A stretch of DNA of 35,939 nt, from positions 1-35,939 of the forward strand of contig JAUQPZ010000015.1 in assembly GCA_030550155.1 (NCBI GenBank), in the 5' to 3' direction. The DNA comes from Thermoproteota archaeon. GTDB taxonomy: Archaea; Thermoproteota; Nitrososphaeria_A; Caldarchaeales; Calditenuaceae. The notes beneath the pieces were generated by a model, which was not told the DNA's origin, ran no database searches, and saw nothing but the letters and a program-made list of their open reading frames with translations. A program made the position numbers and the translations under genes. This document shows positions 16,843-24,715 of the stretch, one piece after another (within the stretch, counting starts at the first letter, position 1; the number at the start of each line of letters is the position of its first letter).

Positions 16843-17190
16843 ATGGCCGCGCCTTTTAAAACTCAACGGGTGCCGTCTTTGGAGAGGCCGAGTGAAGAGA
16901 AAATTCTACAGGCCTTGAAGATGTGCTATGACCCTGAGATACCTGTAAACATAGTTGACCTTGGGCTCATATATGATCTCCAGATACGGGACGACAACTC
17001 CGTCTACATCAAGATGACTCTTACTGCTCCAGGATGCCCTGTCGGGTTTTTCTTGGTAGAGCAGGTGAAGGAGGCTGTGAAGACCATGTGTCCGGCTGTA
17101 AGCCGTGTTGACGTCGACCTGGTTTTTGACCCGCCTTGGACTCCGGACAGGATGACTGATGAAGCGAAGGAGATACTGGGAGTGCTCTAG
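16843..17190 (+). CDS. MIP18/DUF59-family Fe-S cluster assembly protein (SufT/PaaD-like)
   Basis: This 115-residue protein has the DUF59 core: EEKILQALKMCYDPEIPVNIVDLGLIYDLQI (residues about 21-50), with the family's DPE-x-P-xNIxDLGLIY signature. The conserved cysteine follows in TLTAPGCPVGFFL, and DVDLVFDPPWTPDRM lies near the C-terminus. The family helps mature Fe-S proteins in the cytoplasm (SufT, MIP18/Ciao2), which fits a genome rich in ferredoxin enzymes. I chose ATG 16843 over the upstream in-frame TTG at 16807, because GAGGT at 16828-16832 is well spaced for it and homology starts after it. The TAG shares the palindrome CTAG with the stop of the convergent DUF763 gene. Confidence 0.9.
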   Translation: MAAPFKTQRVPSLERPSEEKILQALKMCYDPEIPVNIVDLGLIYDLQIRDDNSVYIKMTLTAPGCPVGFFLVEQVKEAVKTMCPAVSRVDVDLVFDPPWTPDRMTDEAKEILGVL

Positions 17191-18287
17191 CTGGTGGTGA
17201 ATCTCTCTACCATAGACGCCAGCTTAGAGGCGATTGCTCTGCTCTTCTCGCCCTGGAGCCTCGAATACCTTACAGCCTCGATAAAGTCCCACGCAATCTG
17301 GTAGGTTTTTCCATCTTTCGGAGGCCCTTCGGCGACCTCGCTGAAAAGCGTTGCGACGTCGTCGAGACAGGGAGTTATGTTCAGCAATCTATTACAACAT
17401 ATAGCCAAGAACCGAAGCGTCTCAGCTCCAAGACCCCGTATGGCAAGCAGCTCCTCGAAATCAGACGGCGCTGTCTCTGTAATCTTCGCGATGGCGGTCC
17501 AATTCACCCTCACGGGTGCAGTTAGGGGGTTAGTGTCCGCTGAGACCGCTCCTGAGGTGAAGTCGCTTAGCCTCGTCTGATTTGCGTTGAATGCGAATTT
17601 AAGAGATTTGAGGCGATTAAGCGGGTAGCTAAGAACCTCTATGCATCCTCTCTGGAGCTCAAGATTTTTCTGCAGGGTGAAGTCCAGAGAATACAGGCTC
17701 TTCATAGCTGAGGATACGCCCGTGTGTGGCTCCAGCGTAAACCGCGAATACGATAACTTGCCAGAATACCACTGGTATAGCCTGTTAAAGCCGGCTTTTG
17801 ACGCGATCTGTATGACAGCCCACTCAGCCTTGGTGTTGAAAATAATGACGTGCAGCCAAAGCCTGAATCCGTCTTGGACGGCGACGTCGTCAACTTTCGC
17901 CGTCATCCTACTCGAATACTTTAGCCACTCGACCTGCTTCTCCGAGATACCCATGACTGTAGCAACCTTCTCAACTGTCTCAGGCACGGTAAACCTTTTA
18001 GCATACAATCCACCAGCAGCATTAATCTCCCAATCCTTCTCAATATTGTCGGACAAAACAGATACGACGAGTGCAACATTGCCTGCTGTCTCATTATTCA
18101 GACCTACAGACCGACAAAGCAGGCTGAAGCACCACGGATTGGCTAAAAAGTTCAAGAACTCTGAAGAGCCGAAATATCCTATGAAGGAGTCGATTATGGG
18201 GATGAGTGTTGACGAGACCTCTGCATAAATTCTCCTATTGAGAGATTCTCCACCCTCGCCAAGGTTTAAGAACGACCTTTTAAACAA
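17187..18287 (-). CDS. Divergent DUF763-family protein with helix-hairpin-helix
   Basis: This 366-residue protein aligns with DUF763 along its length. The centre carries the family signature VAVQDGFRLWLHVIIFNTKAEWAV (in two parts around residues 133-157), then LYQWYSG and LEPHTGVSS. A helix-hairpin-helix, ELLAIRGLGAETLRFLA, lies near 278-297 and suggests DNA contact. The N-terminal motif normally seen as LHGGxxPxWL is altered here to LGEGGESLN. DUF763 proteins occur in archaea and some bacteria; their function is not established, though the HhH and conserved polar residues suggest nucleic-acid processing. A TATA-like stretch lies about 33 nt upstream. Its stop overlaps that of the MIP18-like gene. 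Family membership is confident, activity unknown. Confidence 0.8.
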   Translation of the reverse strand: MFKRSFLNLGEGGESLNRRIYAEVSSTLIPIIDSFIGYFGSSEFLNFLANPWCFSLLCRSVGLNNETAGNVALVVSVLSDNIEKDWEINAAGGLYAKRFTVPETVEKVATVMGISEKQVEWLKYSSRMTAKVDDVAVQDGFRLWLHVIIFNTKAEWAVIQIASKAGFNRLYQWYSGKLSYSRFTLEPHTGVSSAMKSLYSLDFTLQKNLELQRGCIEVLSYPLNRLKSLKFAFNANQTRLSDFTSGAVSADTNPLTAPVRVNWTAIAKITETAPSDFEELLAIRGLGAETLRFLAICCNRLLNITPCLDDVATLFSEVAEGPPKDGKTYQIAWDFIEAVRYSRLQGEKSRAIASKLASMVERFTTS

Positions 18288-18315
18288 CCTTTACGTGACT
18301 GGCCATACCACCCAC

Positions 18316-18327
18316 ATATAAAAATAT
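18316..18327 (-). promoter_or_regulatory. TATA-box candidate for the DUF763 gene
   Basis: Minus-strand ATATTTTTATAT is centred about 33 nt before the ATG ending at 18287, giving a predicted leader of about eight nucleotides. It falls in the 93-nt gap before the rpoK stop. Motif and spacing only. Confidence 0.38.
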
Positions 18328-18380
18328 CGTCAAAAAAGTTTAGCAGCCATTTAGGAAAATATTTGTCAGACAGGCCCGGC

Positions 18381-18626
18381 TTATACCGCGACTTTTTCCT
18401 CCCGAAGAAGCTCTCTCAGAGGCATGTCCACGTAGGTCCCATCGGGGAGGTGGCGTCTAACTATGATGGGTAGAACTCCAAGTGAGAGCTCCCTTACGGC
18501 TATAGTGAAGGCTGTATCTGTAGGTTTTGGCTCAACGAGTGGGAAGGCTCCGAGAGATAGCTGTAAAGCCCTACCACCAATTATCTTTGTAATCTCGTAC
18601 TTAGTTAAGCGTTTCTGAGAAATCAT
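18381..18626 (-). CDS. rpoK: DNA-directed RNA polymerase subunit K (Rpb6/omega homologue)
   Basis: This 81-residue protein has the RpoK/Rpb6 core: LTKYEITKIIGGRALQLSLGAFPLV (residues 7-31), then AFTIAVRELSLGVLPIIVRRHLPDGTYVDMPL. This matches the archaeal pattern TKYExxRIIGARALQIxxGAPxLV...A..EL..G.LPI.VRR.LP. The subunit stabilises the RNA polymerase largest subunit during assembly. It begins 12 nt after the thermosome stop on the same strand, so it is probably co-transcribed with that gene. In many archaea rpoK sits in a ribosomal-protein operon, so this neighbour is unusual. Length and conservation are normal. Confidence 0.93.
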   Translation of the reverse strand: MISQKRLTKYEITKIIGGRALQLSLGAFPLVEPKPTDTAFTIAVRELSLGVLPIIVRRHLPDGTYVDMPLRELLREEKVAV

Positions 18627-18638
18627 GAAAAATCCTGG

Positions 18639-20300
18639 CTAGTCGAATGAGCCTGCCCCAGATTCCTCTTCCTCCTCTTTCTTCTCTTTCTTCGACTCCT
18701 TTTCAGACAGCTTTGAGGCGGCGATAATGTCGTCTATCTTCAGTATCATGCATGCAGCCTCTACTGCTGACTTGATGACCTGCTTCTTCACGACTACGGG
18801 CTCAAGCACATTCGCGGCCCACATGTCGCCAAGCCTATTCTCCAGAACATTGACGCCCTCCCACTTCTTACCCTCCTTGTGGCTAGACCTGAGGGAGACT
18901 ATGCTCTCTATCGGGTCGAGCCCGGCGTTTTCAGCCAACTGCATTGGAACCCTCTCTAAGGCGTCTGCGAACTTCTCAACAGCTAGCTGCTCCTTCCCAG
19001 GCAAGGTCTTGGCATAATCTCTGAGCCTCGACGCAACCTCTATCTCTGGAGCTCCTCCGCCAGCTATTATCTTGGGCTCTAAGAGGATGTCCTTAACAAC
19101 GTTAATAGCGTCCTTGAAGGACCTTTCGGTCTCGTCAACTATTCTCTGAGTCCCGCCATGTATCAATACCGTGACTGACTTCGGGTTCTTGCAGCCCTCG
19201 ATGAAGACCATCTTGTCCTCACCAACCCTTCTCTCTTCAAGCAGCTCAGCCGTGCCCAGATCTGCCTCCGTGAGGTCGTCGATCCTCGTAACTATCCTTC
19301 CACCGGTGGCCTTAGCAAGCTTGTCCATGTCGCTCTTCTTGATTCTCCTGACAGCAACTATCCCTTTTCTGGCGAGGAAGTGTTGGGCGAGATCATCTAT
19401 CCCTTTTTGGCAGAGCACGACATTCGCCCCAGTCGCGGCTATCTTGTCAACCATCTCTCTCAGCATCTTCTCCTCCTCTTCCATGAAGGCCCTCATCTGC
19501 TCAGGCGTCTCGATATTGAGTTTAGCGTCAAACTCTGTCTTCTCTATCTCTAAGCTCGCATCCAGCAACGCAATCCTGGGGTTCCTGACAAGCTTCGGCA
19601 TATCTGGGTGAACTATCTCCTTGTCGAGGACAACACCCTCTATCAGCTTTGTATCACTTATTGAGCCGTACTCTTTTTTCTCAAGCTTAACATCGTCGAG
19701 ATCCACCTTCCACTGGCCGTTTACCTTCTCAGCGACCTTCAAGACAGCGTTAACAGCGAGCTCCGCTACGAAGTCTGCGTACTCCGATACAAGTTTGCTT
19801 ATAAGCGCGCTTTTGGCAATTTTGACTAGCTCTTCCTTGTTGCTGGGATTGACGCTGACAGCGATTTTGTCGAGAACGTTTATTGCCTCCTTGGCAGCAT
19901 TCCTGAAACCCTCGATGATTATTGAGGGGTGAACTTCTTTCTCTATAAGCTCCTCCGCCTTGGCTAAGAGTTCTCCCGACAGGACGACGGCTGTGGTGGT
20001 CCCATCACCGACCTCCTCATCCTGCGCCTTGGCAACCTCTACAAGCATCTTAGCCACGGGGTGCTCTACATCCATCTCCTTTAGGATGGTGGCACCGTCG
20101 TTTGTGATCACAATGTCTCCGAAGCTGTCGACCAGCATCTTATCCATACCGCGGGGGCCGAGGGAAGTCCTCATAGTCTCTGCGATGACTTTTGCAACCA
20201 TTATCGCTGCAGATTGAGCCTCTCGCCCTCTCGTCCTCTGCGTCCCCTCTTTCAGAATGATAACAGGGACAGTCCCTACACTACTTGGAGCTGTTGCCAT
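18639..20300 (-). CDS. Thermosome subunit (group II chaperonin)
   Basis: This 553-residue protein is a full-length CCT/thermosome subunit. The N-terminus has [19 protein letters not shown]. The ATP-binding region has [14 protein letters not shown] and [15 protein letters not shown]; the catalytic [15 protein letters not shown] lies near residue 97. The apical domain (about 210-370) and the C-terminal ATP-site block [15 protein letters not shown] are present. The acidic tail ends [12 protein letters not shown] rather than in the GGM repeats many thermosomes have. It folds cytosolic proteins as a double ring. The ATG has a GGTGA ribosome site 11 nt upstream and a TATA box at 20337-20344. Only one subunit gene is in the window; a partner subunit may be elsewhere. 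Confidence 0.98.
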   Translation of the reverse strand: MATAPSSVGTVPVIILKEGTQRTRGREAQSAAIMVAKVIAETMRTSLGPRGMDKMLVDSFGDIVITNDGATILKEMDVEHPVAKMLVEVAKAQDEEVGDGTTTAVVLSGELLAKAEELIEKEVHPSIIIEGFRNAAKEAINVLDKIAVSVNPSNKEELVKIAKSALISKLVSEYADFVAELAVNAVLKVAEKVNGQWKVDLDDVKLEKKEYGSISDTKLIEGVVLDKEIVHPDMPKLVRNPRIALLDASLEIEKTEFDAKLNIETPEQMRAFMEEEEKMLREMVDKIAATGANVVLCQKGIDDLAQHFLARKGIVAVRRIKKSDMDKLAKATGGRIVTRIDDLTEADLGTAELLEERRVGEDKMVFIEGCKNPKSVTVLIHGGTQRIVDETERSFKDAINVVKDILLEPKIIAGGGAPEIEVASRLRDYAKTLPGKEQLAVEKFADALERVPMQLAENAGLDPIESIVSLRSSHKEGKKWEGVNVLENRLGDMWAANVLEPVVVKKQVIKSAVEAACMILKIDDIIAASKLSEKESKKEKKEEEEESGAGSFD

Positions 20301-20336
20301 AATTAATTCACCGTTATGGAGTTGTATGCGCCCTAC

Positions 20337-20344
20337 TTATATAC
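20337..20344 (-). promoter_or_regulatory. TATA box of the thermosome-rpoK transcript
   Basis: Minus-strand GTATATAA (in GGGTATATAAGTAGG) is a strong archaeal TATA box, about 40 nt before the thermosome ATG. It leaves room for a short leader carrying the GGTGA ribosome site at 20308-20312. This is the best-formed promoter in the window. Confidence 0.55.
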
Positions 20345-20442
20345 CCTTAGGCGCCATGAAATAGTGGGGGAGCATGCATAGGGTAATCCCACAACATTTT
20401 TTGAGTATTATATCTAAAGGGTTTTAGAGGCTGAGTTTATCT

Positions 20443-20613
20443 ATGGGTGGCCAATTATGCATCACCGAAATGAGGCTGATAAGTGTTAAACTCCCAGAGG
20501 CTTTAATTGAGGGGATGGATGAGCTTGTTAAAAAGCGGGTATATCCGAGCCGTTCAGCAATCCTGAGGGCGGCCGTCAGGGACCTTCTAAAAAAGGAGCT
20601 ATGGAGTGAGTAG
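20443..20613 (+). CDS. Ribbon-helix-helix (CopG/MetJ-type) small DNA-binding protein
   Basis: This 56-residue protein reads MRLISVKLPEALIEGMDELV from residue 10, then KKRVYPSRSAILRAAVRDLL and KKELWSE. That is a textbook ribbon-helix-helix: a short beta strand (LISVKLP), helix A (ALIEGMDELVKKRVY), the turn PSRSAI and helix B (LRAAVRDLLKKEL). Such proteins bind DNA as dimers and often repress nearby genes. Start is either ATG 20443, with GAGG about 14 nt upstream, or the internal ATG 20470, which gives a 47-residue protein beginning at the strand. It lies between the divergent thermosome promoter and the his operon, 100 nt before hisG. Regulation of either is possible but unproven; general archaeal RHH proteins of this size are common. 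Confidence 0.78.
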   Translation: MGGQLCITEMRLISVKLPEALIEGMDELVKKRVYPSRSAILRAAVRDLLKKELWSE

Positions 20614-20679
20614 CTTAAATCGGTTGAGAGACGAAGAGGCCGCCCTAGACCATAAAAAGGGTTAGCATTAACGGCATAA

Positions 20680-20687
20680 TTTTATTA
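20680..20687 (+). promoter_or_regulatory. TATA-box candidate for the his operon
   Basis: TTTTATTA lies about 29 nt before the TTG start of hisG (20713), predicting a nearly leaderless operon mRNA. The stretch ATAATTTTATTAG is the only A+T-rich box between the ribbon-helix-helix gene and hisG. Confidence 0.4.
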
Positions 20688-20712
20688 GTTTAGAAGTGGC
20701 TGGGAGCCTAGG

Positions 20713-21705
20713 TTGGAAAGACGTTTAAGGATGGTGATTCCTAAGGGCTCTCTTGAGAGTGGGGCCATAGAGCTACTTCAGAAGGCATTCTATAGGGTGG
20801 AGGGGTACGAGAGAAGCTATACCCCCCGGATAAGCGATAAAGAGATAGACCTGAGGATACTTAGGCCGCAGGAGATTCCGGTTTACGTTGCGGAGGGTCT
20901 CTTCGATGTCGGCATCACAGGCCTCGACTGGGTCAAGGAGACCGGTGCCAACGTCAAGATGCTCAAGGACTTAGAGTTCGGAAGAGTGAAACTCGTCTTT
21001 GCTGCCCCCGCTAATGCGGGATTCAAAAACATGAACCAGTTCCTAGAGATGTATCTCGCCGATGGGAGACCTGTGAGAATAGCTACAGAGTATCTGAATC
21101 TAACCATGGAGCACGTGATGTCGACGGAGGCCTATAAAGAAAGGTTCGGGGCTAAAAGGCCTATGATCATTACTCCGTGGTATAGGCGGGGTGAGAACGC
21201 TAAGGTCGCTATTCTTCTCTCCTTCGGTGCGACCGAGGCAAAGCCTCCATTGGCGGCAGACGCGGTTGTGGATAACACAGAGACGGGGAAGACCTTGGAG
21301 CAGAATAACCTCGCAATAGTTGAGGAGCTGATGGAGAGCTCGGCGTATCTAATCGCTAACCAGGAGGCGATGGAGGACGACTGGAAGCGTGAGAAGATAT
21401 ACGATGTCTTAACGATGTTCACGGGAGTTTTAGAGTCGGAGAAGAAACTCCACATCTTCCTAAACGTGAGAGAGGAGAACCTACCCGAGCTCCTCTCTAC
21501 GCTACCAGCCCTAAAATCTCCCACCATAAATAAGCTCTCCACAGAAGGGTGGTATGCGGTTAACACAGTAATAAACAAGTCCGAGCTTCACAAGCTCTTA
21601 CCAAAACTAAGGAGGCTTGCTCAGGGACTCGTAGCCCACAAGCCAGAACTCATACTCCCCCTAGAGGAGATTAGCCGTGAAAGTGATGCTGGTGTCGAGG
21701 AATAA
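20713..21705 (+). CDS. hisG: ATP phosphoribosyltransferase, long form
   Basis: This 330-residue enzyme makes the first committed step of histidine synthesis, joining ATP and PRPP. RMVIPKGSLESGAIELLQKA opens the protein (residues 6-25). FDVGITGLDWVKE and the PRPP-binding region (SFGATEAKPPLAADAVVDNT then ETGKTLEQNNLAIVEELM, residues about 170-206) follow. The remaining C-terminal part of about 110 residues is the ACT-like regulatory domain of the long form, so HisZ is not needed and histidine feedback is expected. The usual long form is about 290 residues; this one is somewhat longer because of insertions and a tail. Start TTG at 20713 fits the TATA box; ATG at 20731 would shorten it by six residues. 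The gene overlaps hisD by 29 nt. Confidence 0.93.
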   Translation: MERRLRMVIPKGSLESGAIELLQKAFYRVEGYERSYTPRISDKEIDLRILRPQEIPVYVAEGLFDVGITGLDWVKETGANVKMLKDLEFGRVKLVFAAPANAGFKNMNQFLEMYLADGRPVRIATEYLNLTMEHVMSTEAYKERFGAKRPMIITPWYRRGENAKVAILLSFGATEAKPPLAADAVVDNTETGKTLEQNNLAIVEELMESSAYLIANQEAMEDDWKREKIYDVLTMFTGVLESEKKLHIFLNVREENLPELLSTLPALKSPTINKLSTEGWYAVNTVINKSELHKLLPKLRRLAQGLVAHKPELILPLEEISRESDAGVEE

Positions 21706-22975
21706 CGCAGCTGAGACAGCATTACAGCTCCGGACCCGGGCGGCGGGGGACAGCGAGATTAAGGAGATAGTCCGAGAGATCGTCGAGGATGTCAGGAAGG
21801 AGGGGGACGAGGCGCTCATCAGACTCGCTTCACAGATAGACAGGGTTGACCTCAGCCTAGAAGAGCTCTTAACAGAGAGAGAGGAGATGAAGGAATCTCT
21901 TCAGCATCTACCTCCCGACCTTATACTGGCGCTGAAGACCCTGCGTCGGAATATACAGGCTTTTGAAAGACGTATCTTTAAGAGACTCTCCATCTCTTTA
22001 AACATCAACGGGTACGCGGTCAACTTTAGACCTATACCCCTCGAATCCGTTGGATGCTATGCACCCGGCGGCCTCGCGTCATATCCATCAACCATCATGA
22101 TGCTGGGCGTTCCCGGATCGCTGGCCGGCGTAGAGAGGCTTGTTCTTGCAACACCTCCGCGGAGAAATGAGGCTGATAAAAGGCTCGTCATGGCTGCGGC
22201 TTATCTGGCAGGGTTTCACCAGATCCTTTGGGCGGGCGGGGCTCAGGCCATAGCTGCTCTAGCATATGGGACGCAGAGGCTGCGTCGCGTCATGAAGATT
22301 CTGGGGCCTGGAAATAGGTTCGTTCTCGAGGCAAAGCTCCTTGTCTCAAAAGAGGTCACTGTTGATTTTACTGCGGGACCTACAGAGCTGCTGGTAGTAA
22401 CTGACTGCCACTCCCCTCATGGTCAAGCAGCTCTCGAGCTTCTGGCTCAGGCCGAGCACAGCCCAGACACGCTGGTGGGGGCGATAACTCTTGACGCCGA
22501 GTCCGGGGAGCAGCTGCTCTCGAAGCTCAATGAACTCCTCGAGAAGCTACCTGAAGGGTCTGCAGCCAAGAAATCTATAGCCGATAACGGCTTTATATGC
22601 GCGGCCGACAGTTGGGAAGCGGCGGCACGCTTCATAAACACACTGGCCCCCGAGCACATCCTCGTCTATGCAAGGGTAGGTTGGAGAAACTTGAGGATGA
22701 TTCGTAACGCGGGTGTAGTGAGCTATGGGCCAGCATCTTCCAGCGTCTTTCTCGACTACTATGCCGGTCCCAGCCACGTCCTGCCCACGGAGGGAATGGC
22801 ATCCATAAGAGGAGGCTTAACCGTGCTAGACTACGTGAAGCTCCTTCCAGTAGTTAAACCGACGAAGCCCAGCCTAGCCAAAGCCCTAAAAAATATGAGG
22901 CCACTCATCCTCGCAGAGGGGCTGCCGCTACACCTTCGGGCCTTGGAGGGCGCACTGGGTCATGACGCTAAATAA
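21677..22975 (+). CDS. hisD: Histidinol dehydrogenase
   Basis: This 432-residue enzyme oxidises histidinol to histidine with two NAD+. Family motifs are present: VGCYAPGGLASYPSTIMMLG (residues about 116-136), GPGNRFVLEAKLLV, VDFTAGPTELLV, the zinc-site segment LLAQAEHSPDTL near 255-266 and GPSHVLPTEGMA near 365-376. Length is normal. GTG 21677 is favoured over ATG 21686, because GAGGAG at 21664-21669 is correctly spaced for the GTG. It overlaps hisG by 29 nt and the HAD gene by 14 nt, so translation of the three is probably coupled. Confidence 0.95.
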   Translation: MKVMLVSRNNAAETALQLRTRAAGDSEIKEIVREIVEDVRKEGDEALIRLASQIDRVDLSLEELLTEREEMKESLQHLPPDLILALKTLRRNIQAFERRIFKRLSISLNINGYAVNFRPIPLESVGCYAPGGLASYPSTIMMLGVPGSLAGVERLVLATPPRRNEADKRLVMAAAYLAGFHQILWAGGAQAIAALAYGTQRLRRVMKILGPGNRFVLEAKLLVSKEVTVDFTAGPTELLVVTDCHSPHGQAALELLAQAEHSPDTLVGAITLDAESGEQLLSKLNELLEKLPEGSAAKKSIADNGFICAADSWEAAARFINTLAPEHILVYARVGWRNLRMIRNAGVVSYGPASSSVFLDYYAGPSHVLPTEGMASIRGGLTVLDYVKLLPVVKPTKPSLAKALKNMRPLILAEGLPLHLRALEGALGHDAK

Positions 22976-24134
22976 ATACATTAAAATCTCGTTCGGTAGA
23001 GAGGCATACATCTTAAAGGATTCAAGAGCTATACTCAAAGACATAGACTCGGTGTTATTCGACTGCGACGGAGTCTTAATAGACACGAGAGAAAGTTATG
23101 ACAATGCAATAGTTGAGTCTGTCAGCATCTTATTCAAAAAAATTCTAAACATAGAGCTCATCGGCTCATACATAACTCCCAGCCACATCTACGTTCTAAG
23201 GGCTACTGGAGGATTCAACAATGATACAGACACGGTCTACATCCTCTCACTATGGCTGTTTACTGGTCTACAAAAGTCTAGAGCAGAGGTTTTGACCTCC
23301 CTCGACTCCATTGTAAATGACGTTAGAAATCCTCGCGACCTGCTCAGCAAGGTCTCGCAGATTGTAGCCTCAGAGACAGGGTATTTGCCGCATGAGGTTG
23401 CCCCGACCCCTCAACCTCTTGAAAAAGCCATTTCCGAGAGCATGAGGCGGGTTGGAAGCCAGGTTCTCAGCATAAAAGATCTGGAGGAGACTCTTCGCGA
23501 GGTAGCTAGGCAAAATGGCTTCGTTGAGCTTTTCGATATCTTCAGCAGCATACTGGGAAAGCCCGGTAAATATGGTCAAAGCCTCGTTGAAACCCTCTTC
23601 TGCGACCTATACTACGGCCCCGAAAATGTTAGAAGAATATTTGAGGACGGCCCCTTCTTCGACCTAGGGCCAGGCATGTACCTCAAGGAGAGAGTAAACA
23701 TCGATGAATCGACGCTGAGGTGGCTCTCTGAAAAAGTAGGGACTAAAAGAGTAGGCATCGTAAGTGGCAGGGACAGGATCTCGACTGAGCTTGTCTTGGG
23801 TGGGTTGATGAGGTATTTCAACCGGGATGCCTGTGTCTTCCTCGCAGATGAGTATAGGGTTCTGGGGGAGATTGTTAAGAAGCCCAGTCCTTACGGAGTG
23901 TTGAAGGCGGTATCGAGGATGGAGGGCGCGTCGTCTCCGCTCTATGTAGGGAATTCTGCCGAAGACTATTTTATGACTAAGAGCTCTGAGAAGTACGGTG
24001 TGAAGGCCTCTTTCGCATCGATTATAGGCCTAGCACCAAATCCCAGCGATACTATCGAGTTCTTTGCCTCGCTCGGAGCAGACACCATTCTCTGGTCCCC
24101 TGACGACATAGTAAAAATTTTGGGGATGTTTTGA
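22962..24134 (+). CDS. HAD-superfamily phosphatase in the his operon, candidate histidinol-phosphate phosphatase
   Basis: This 390-residue protein has HAD motif I VLFDCDGVLIDT (nucleophile D34, acid/base D36), motif II in GIVSGRDR (serine near residue 268), motif III lysine in VKKPSPYG (about 306) and motif IV VGNSAEDYF (329-337), where asparagine replaces the usual first aspartate. More than 200 residues lie between motifs I and II, giving a large helical cap as in subfamily IA but longer. The family cleaves phosphomonoesters. Its place between hisD and hisB, overlapping both, suggests it supplies the histidinol-phosphate phosphatase that no other gene here provides. That role is inference. 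GGAGGG at 22946-22951 is its ribosome site. Confidence 0.8.
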   Translation: MTLNKYIKISFGREAYILKDSRAILKDIDSVLFDCDGVLIDTRESYDNAIVESVSILFKKILNIELIGSYITPSHIYVLRATGGFNNDTDTVYILSLWLFTGLQKSRAEVLTSLDSIVNDVRNPRDLLSKVSQIVASETGYLPHEVAPTPQPLEKAISESMRRVGSQVLSIKDLEETLREVARQNGFVELFDIFSSILGKPGKYGQSLVETLFCDLYYGPENVRRIFEDGPFFDLGPGMYLKERVNIDESTLRWLSEKVGTKRVGIVSGRDRISTELVLGGLMRYFNRDACVFLADEYRVLGEIVKKPSPYGVLKAVSRMEGASSPLYVGNSAEDYFMTKSSEKYGVKASFASIIGLAPNPSDTIEFFASLGADTILWSPDDIVKILGMF

Positions 24135-24715
24135 TGGAGAGGCGCAGCAGCTCCGTAACCCGTGAGACCGGAGAGACAAAGGTGACTGTAAAGTTAACCA
24201 TCGATGGTGAGGGGGTCTTCGAGGGCTCAACAGATATCAAATTCTTAGACCACATCCTCTCACTACTAGCCCACCACGCCATAATAGACCTCAACGTTGA
24301 GGCGAAGTGGGACCTGAAGCATCACGGAGTGGAGGATGTTGGAATCGTCCTCGGCAAGGCGGTTGGCGAGGCGCTGGGTGACAGAGAGGGCATAGCGCGG
24401 TTTGGATATGCAATAGTCCCCATGGACGAGGCCCTCGCAGAAGCCTCGGTCGACCTGATCAGGAGGGCGCATGCCACTGTAAATTTAGGGCTCGCGGGCC
24501 AAAACGTCGAAGACATGGCCGTGGAAGACATAGTACATCTTCTCCAATCCTTCACAGTGTCCATACCGGCCGTAGCGCACATCAACTTGAGATATGGATA
24601 CAACGATCACCACAGGGTGGAGGCTGCAGTAAAAGCGTTAGCCCTCGCTCTGAGAGAGGCCTGGCGGCGGGAGCCTCGGAGAAGGGGGCCGCCAAGTAGT
24701 AAGGGAGTGGTTTAG
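24134..24715 (+). CDS. hisB: Imidazoleglycerol-phosphate dehydratase
   Basis: This 193-residue enzyme removes water from imidazole-glycerol phosphate. The manganese-binding histidine clusters are clear: FLDHILSLLAHHAIID (residues about 37-52), HHGVEDVGIVLGKAVGEALG (about 63-82) and YGYNDHHRVEAAVKALALAL near 156-175. MDEALAEASVDL is the central motif. It is the single-function archaeal form with no fused phosphatase, so a separate phosphatase is needed. The ATG at 24134 overlaps the TGA of the HAD gene (TGATG); an in-frame TTG one codon upstream is also possible. The stop directly abuts the hisH ATG. The C-terminus is slightly longer and basic (RREPRRRGPPSSKG). Confidence 0.95.
   Translation: MERRSSSVTRETGETKVTVKLTIDGEGVFEGSTDIKFLDHILSLLAHHAIIDLNVEAKWDLKHHGVEDVGIVLGKAVGEALGDREGIARFGYAIVPMDEALAEASVDLIRRAHATVNLGLAGQNVEDMAVEDIVHLLQSFTVSIPAVAHINLRYGYNDHHRVEAAVKALALALREAWRREPRRRGPPSSKGVV

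Noticed and set aside
17641-18228. 195-codon plus-strand frame opposite the DUF763 gene
   Set aside because: The minus strand carries the DUF763 signature and HhH; the plus-strand translation has no recognisable motif.
19171-19611. Long open frame antisense to the thermosome gene, with others at 18727-19017, 19621-19932 and 19960-20217
   Set aside because: Low-complexity Ser/Leu/Ile-rich translations mirror the thermosome codons; no domain, and the sense strand is a complete chaperonin.
21132-21578. Open frame antisense to hisG, 148 codons
   Set aside because: Shadow of the GC-skewed hisG codons; no recognisable domain or ribosome site.
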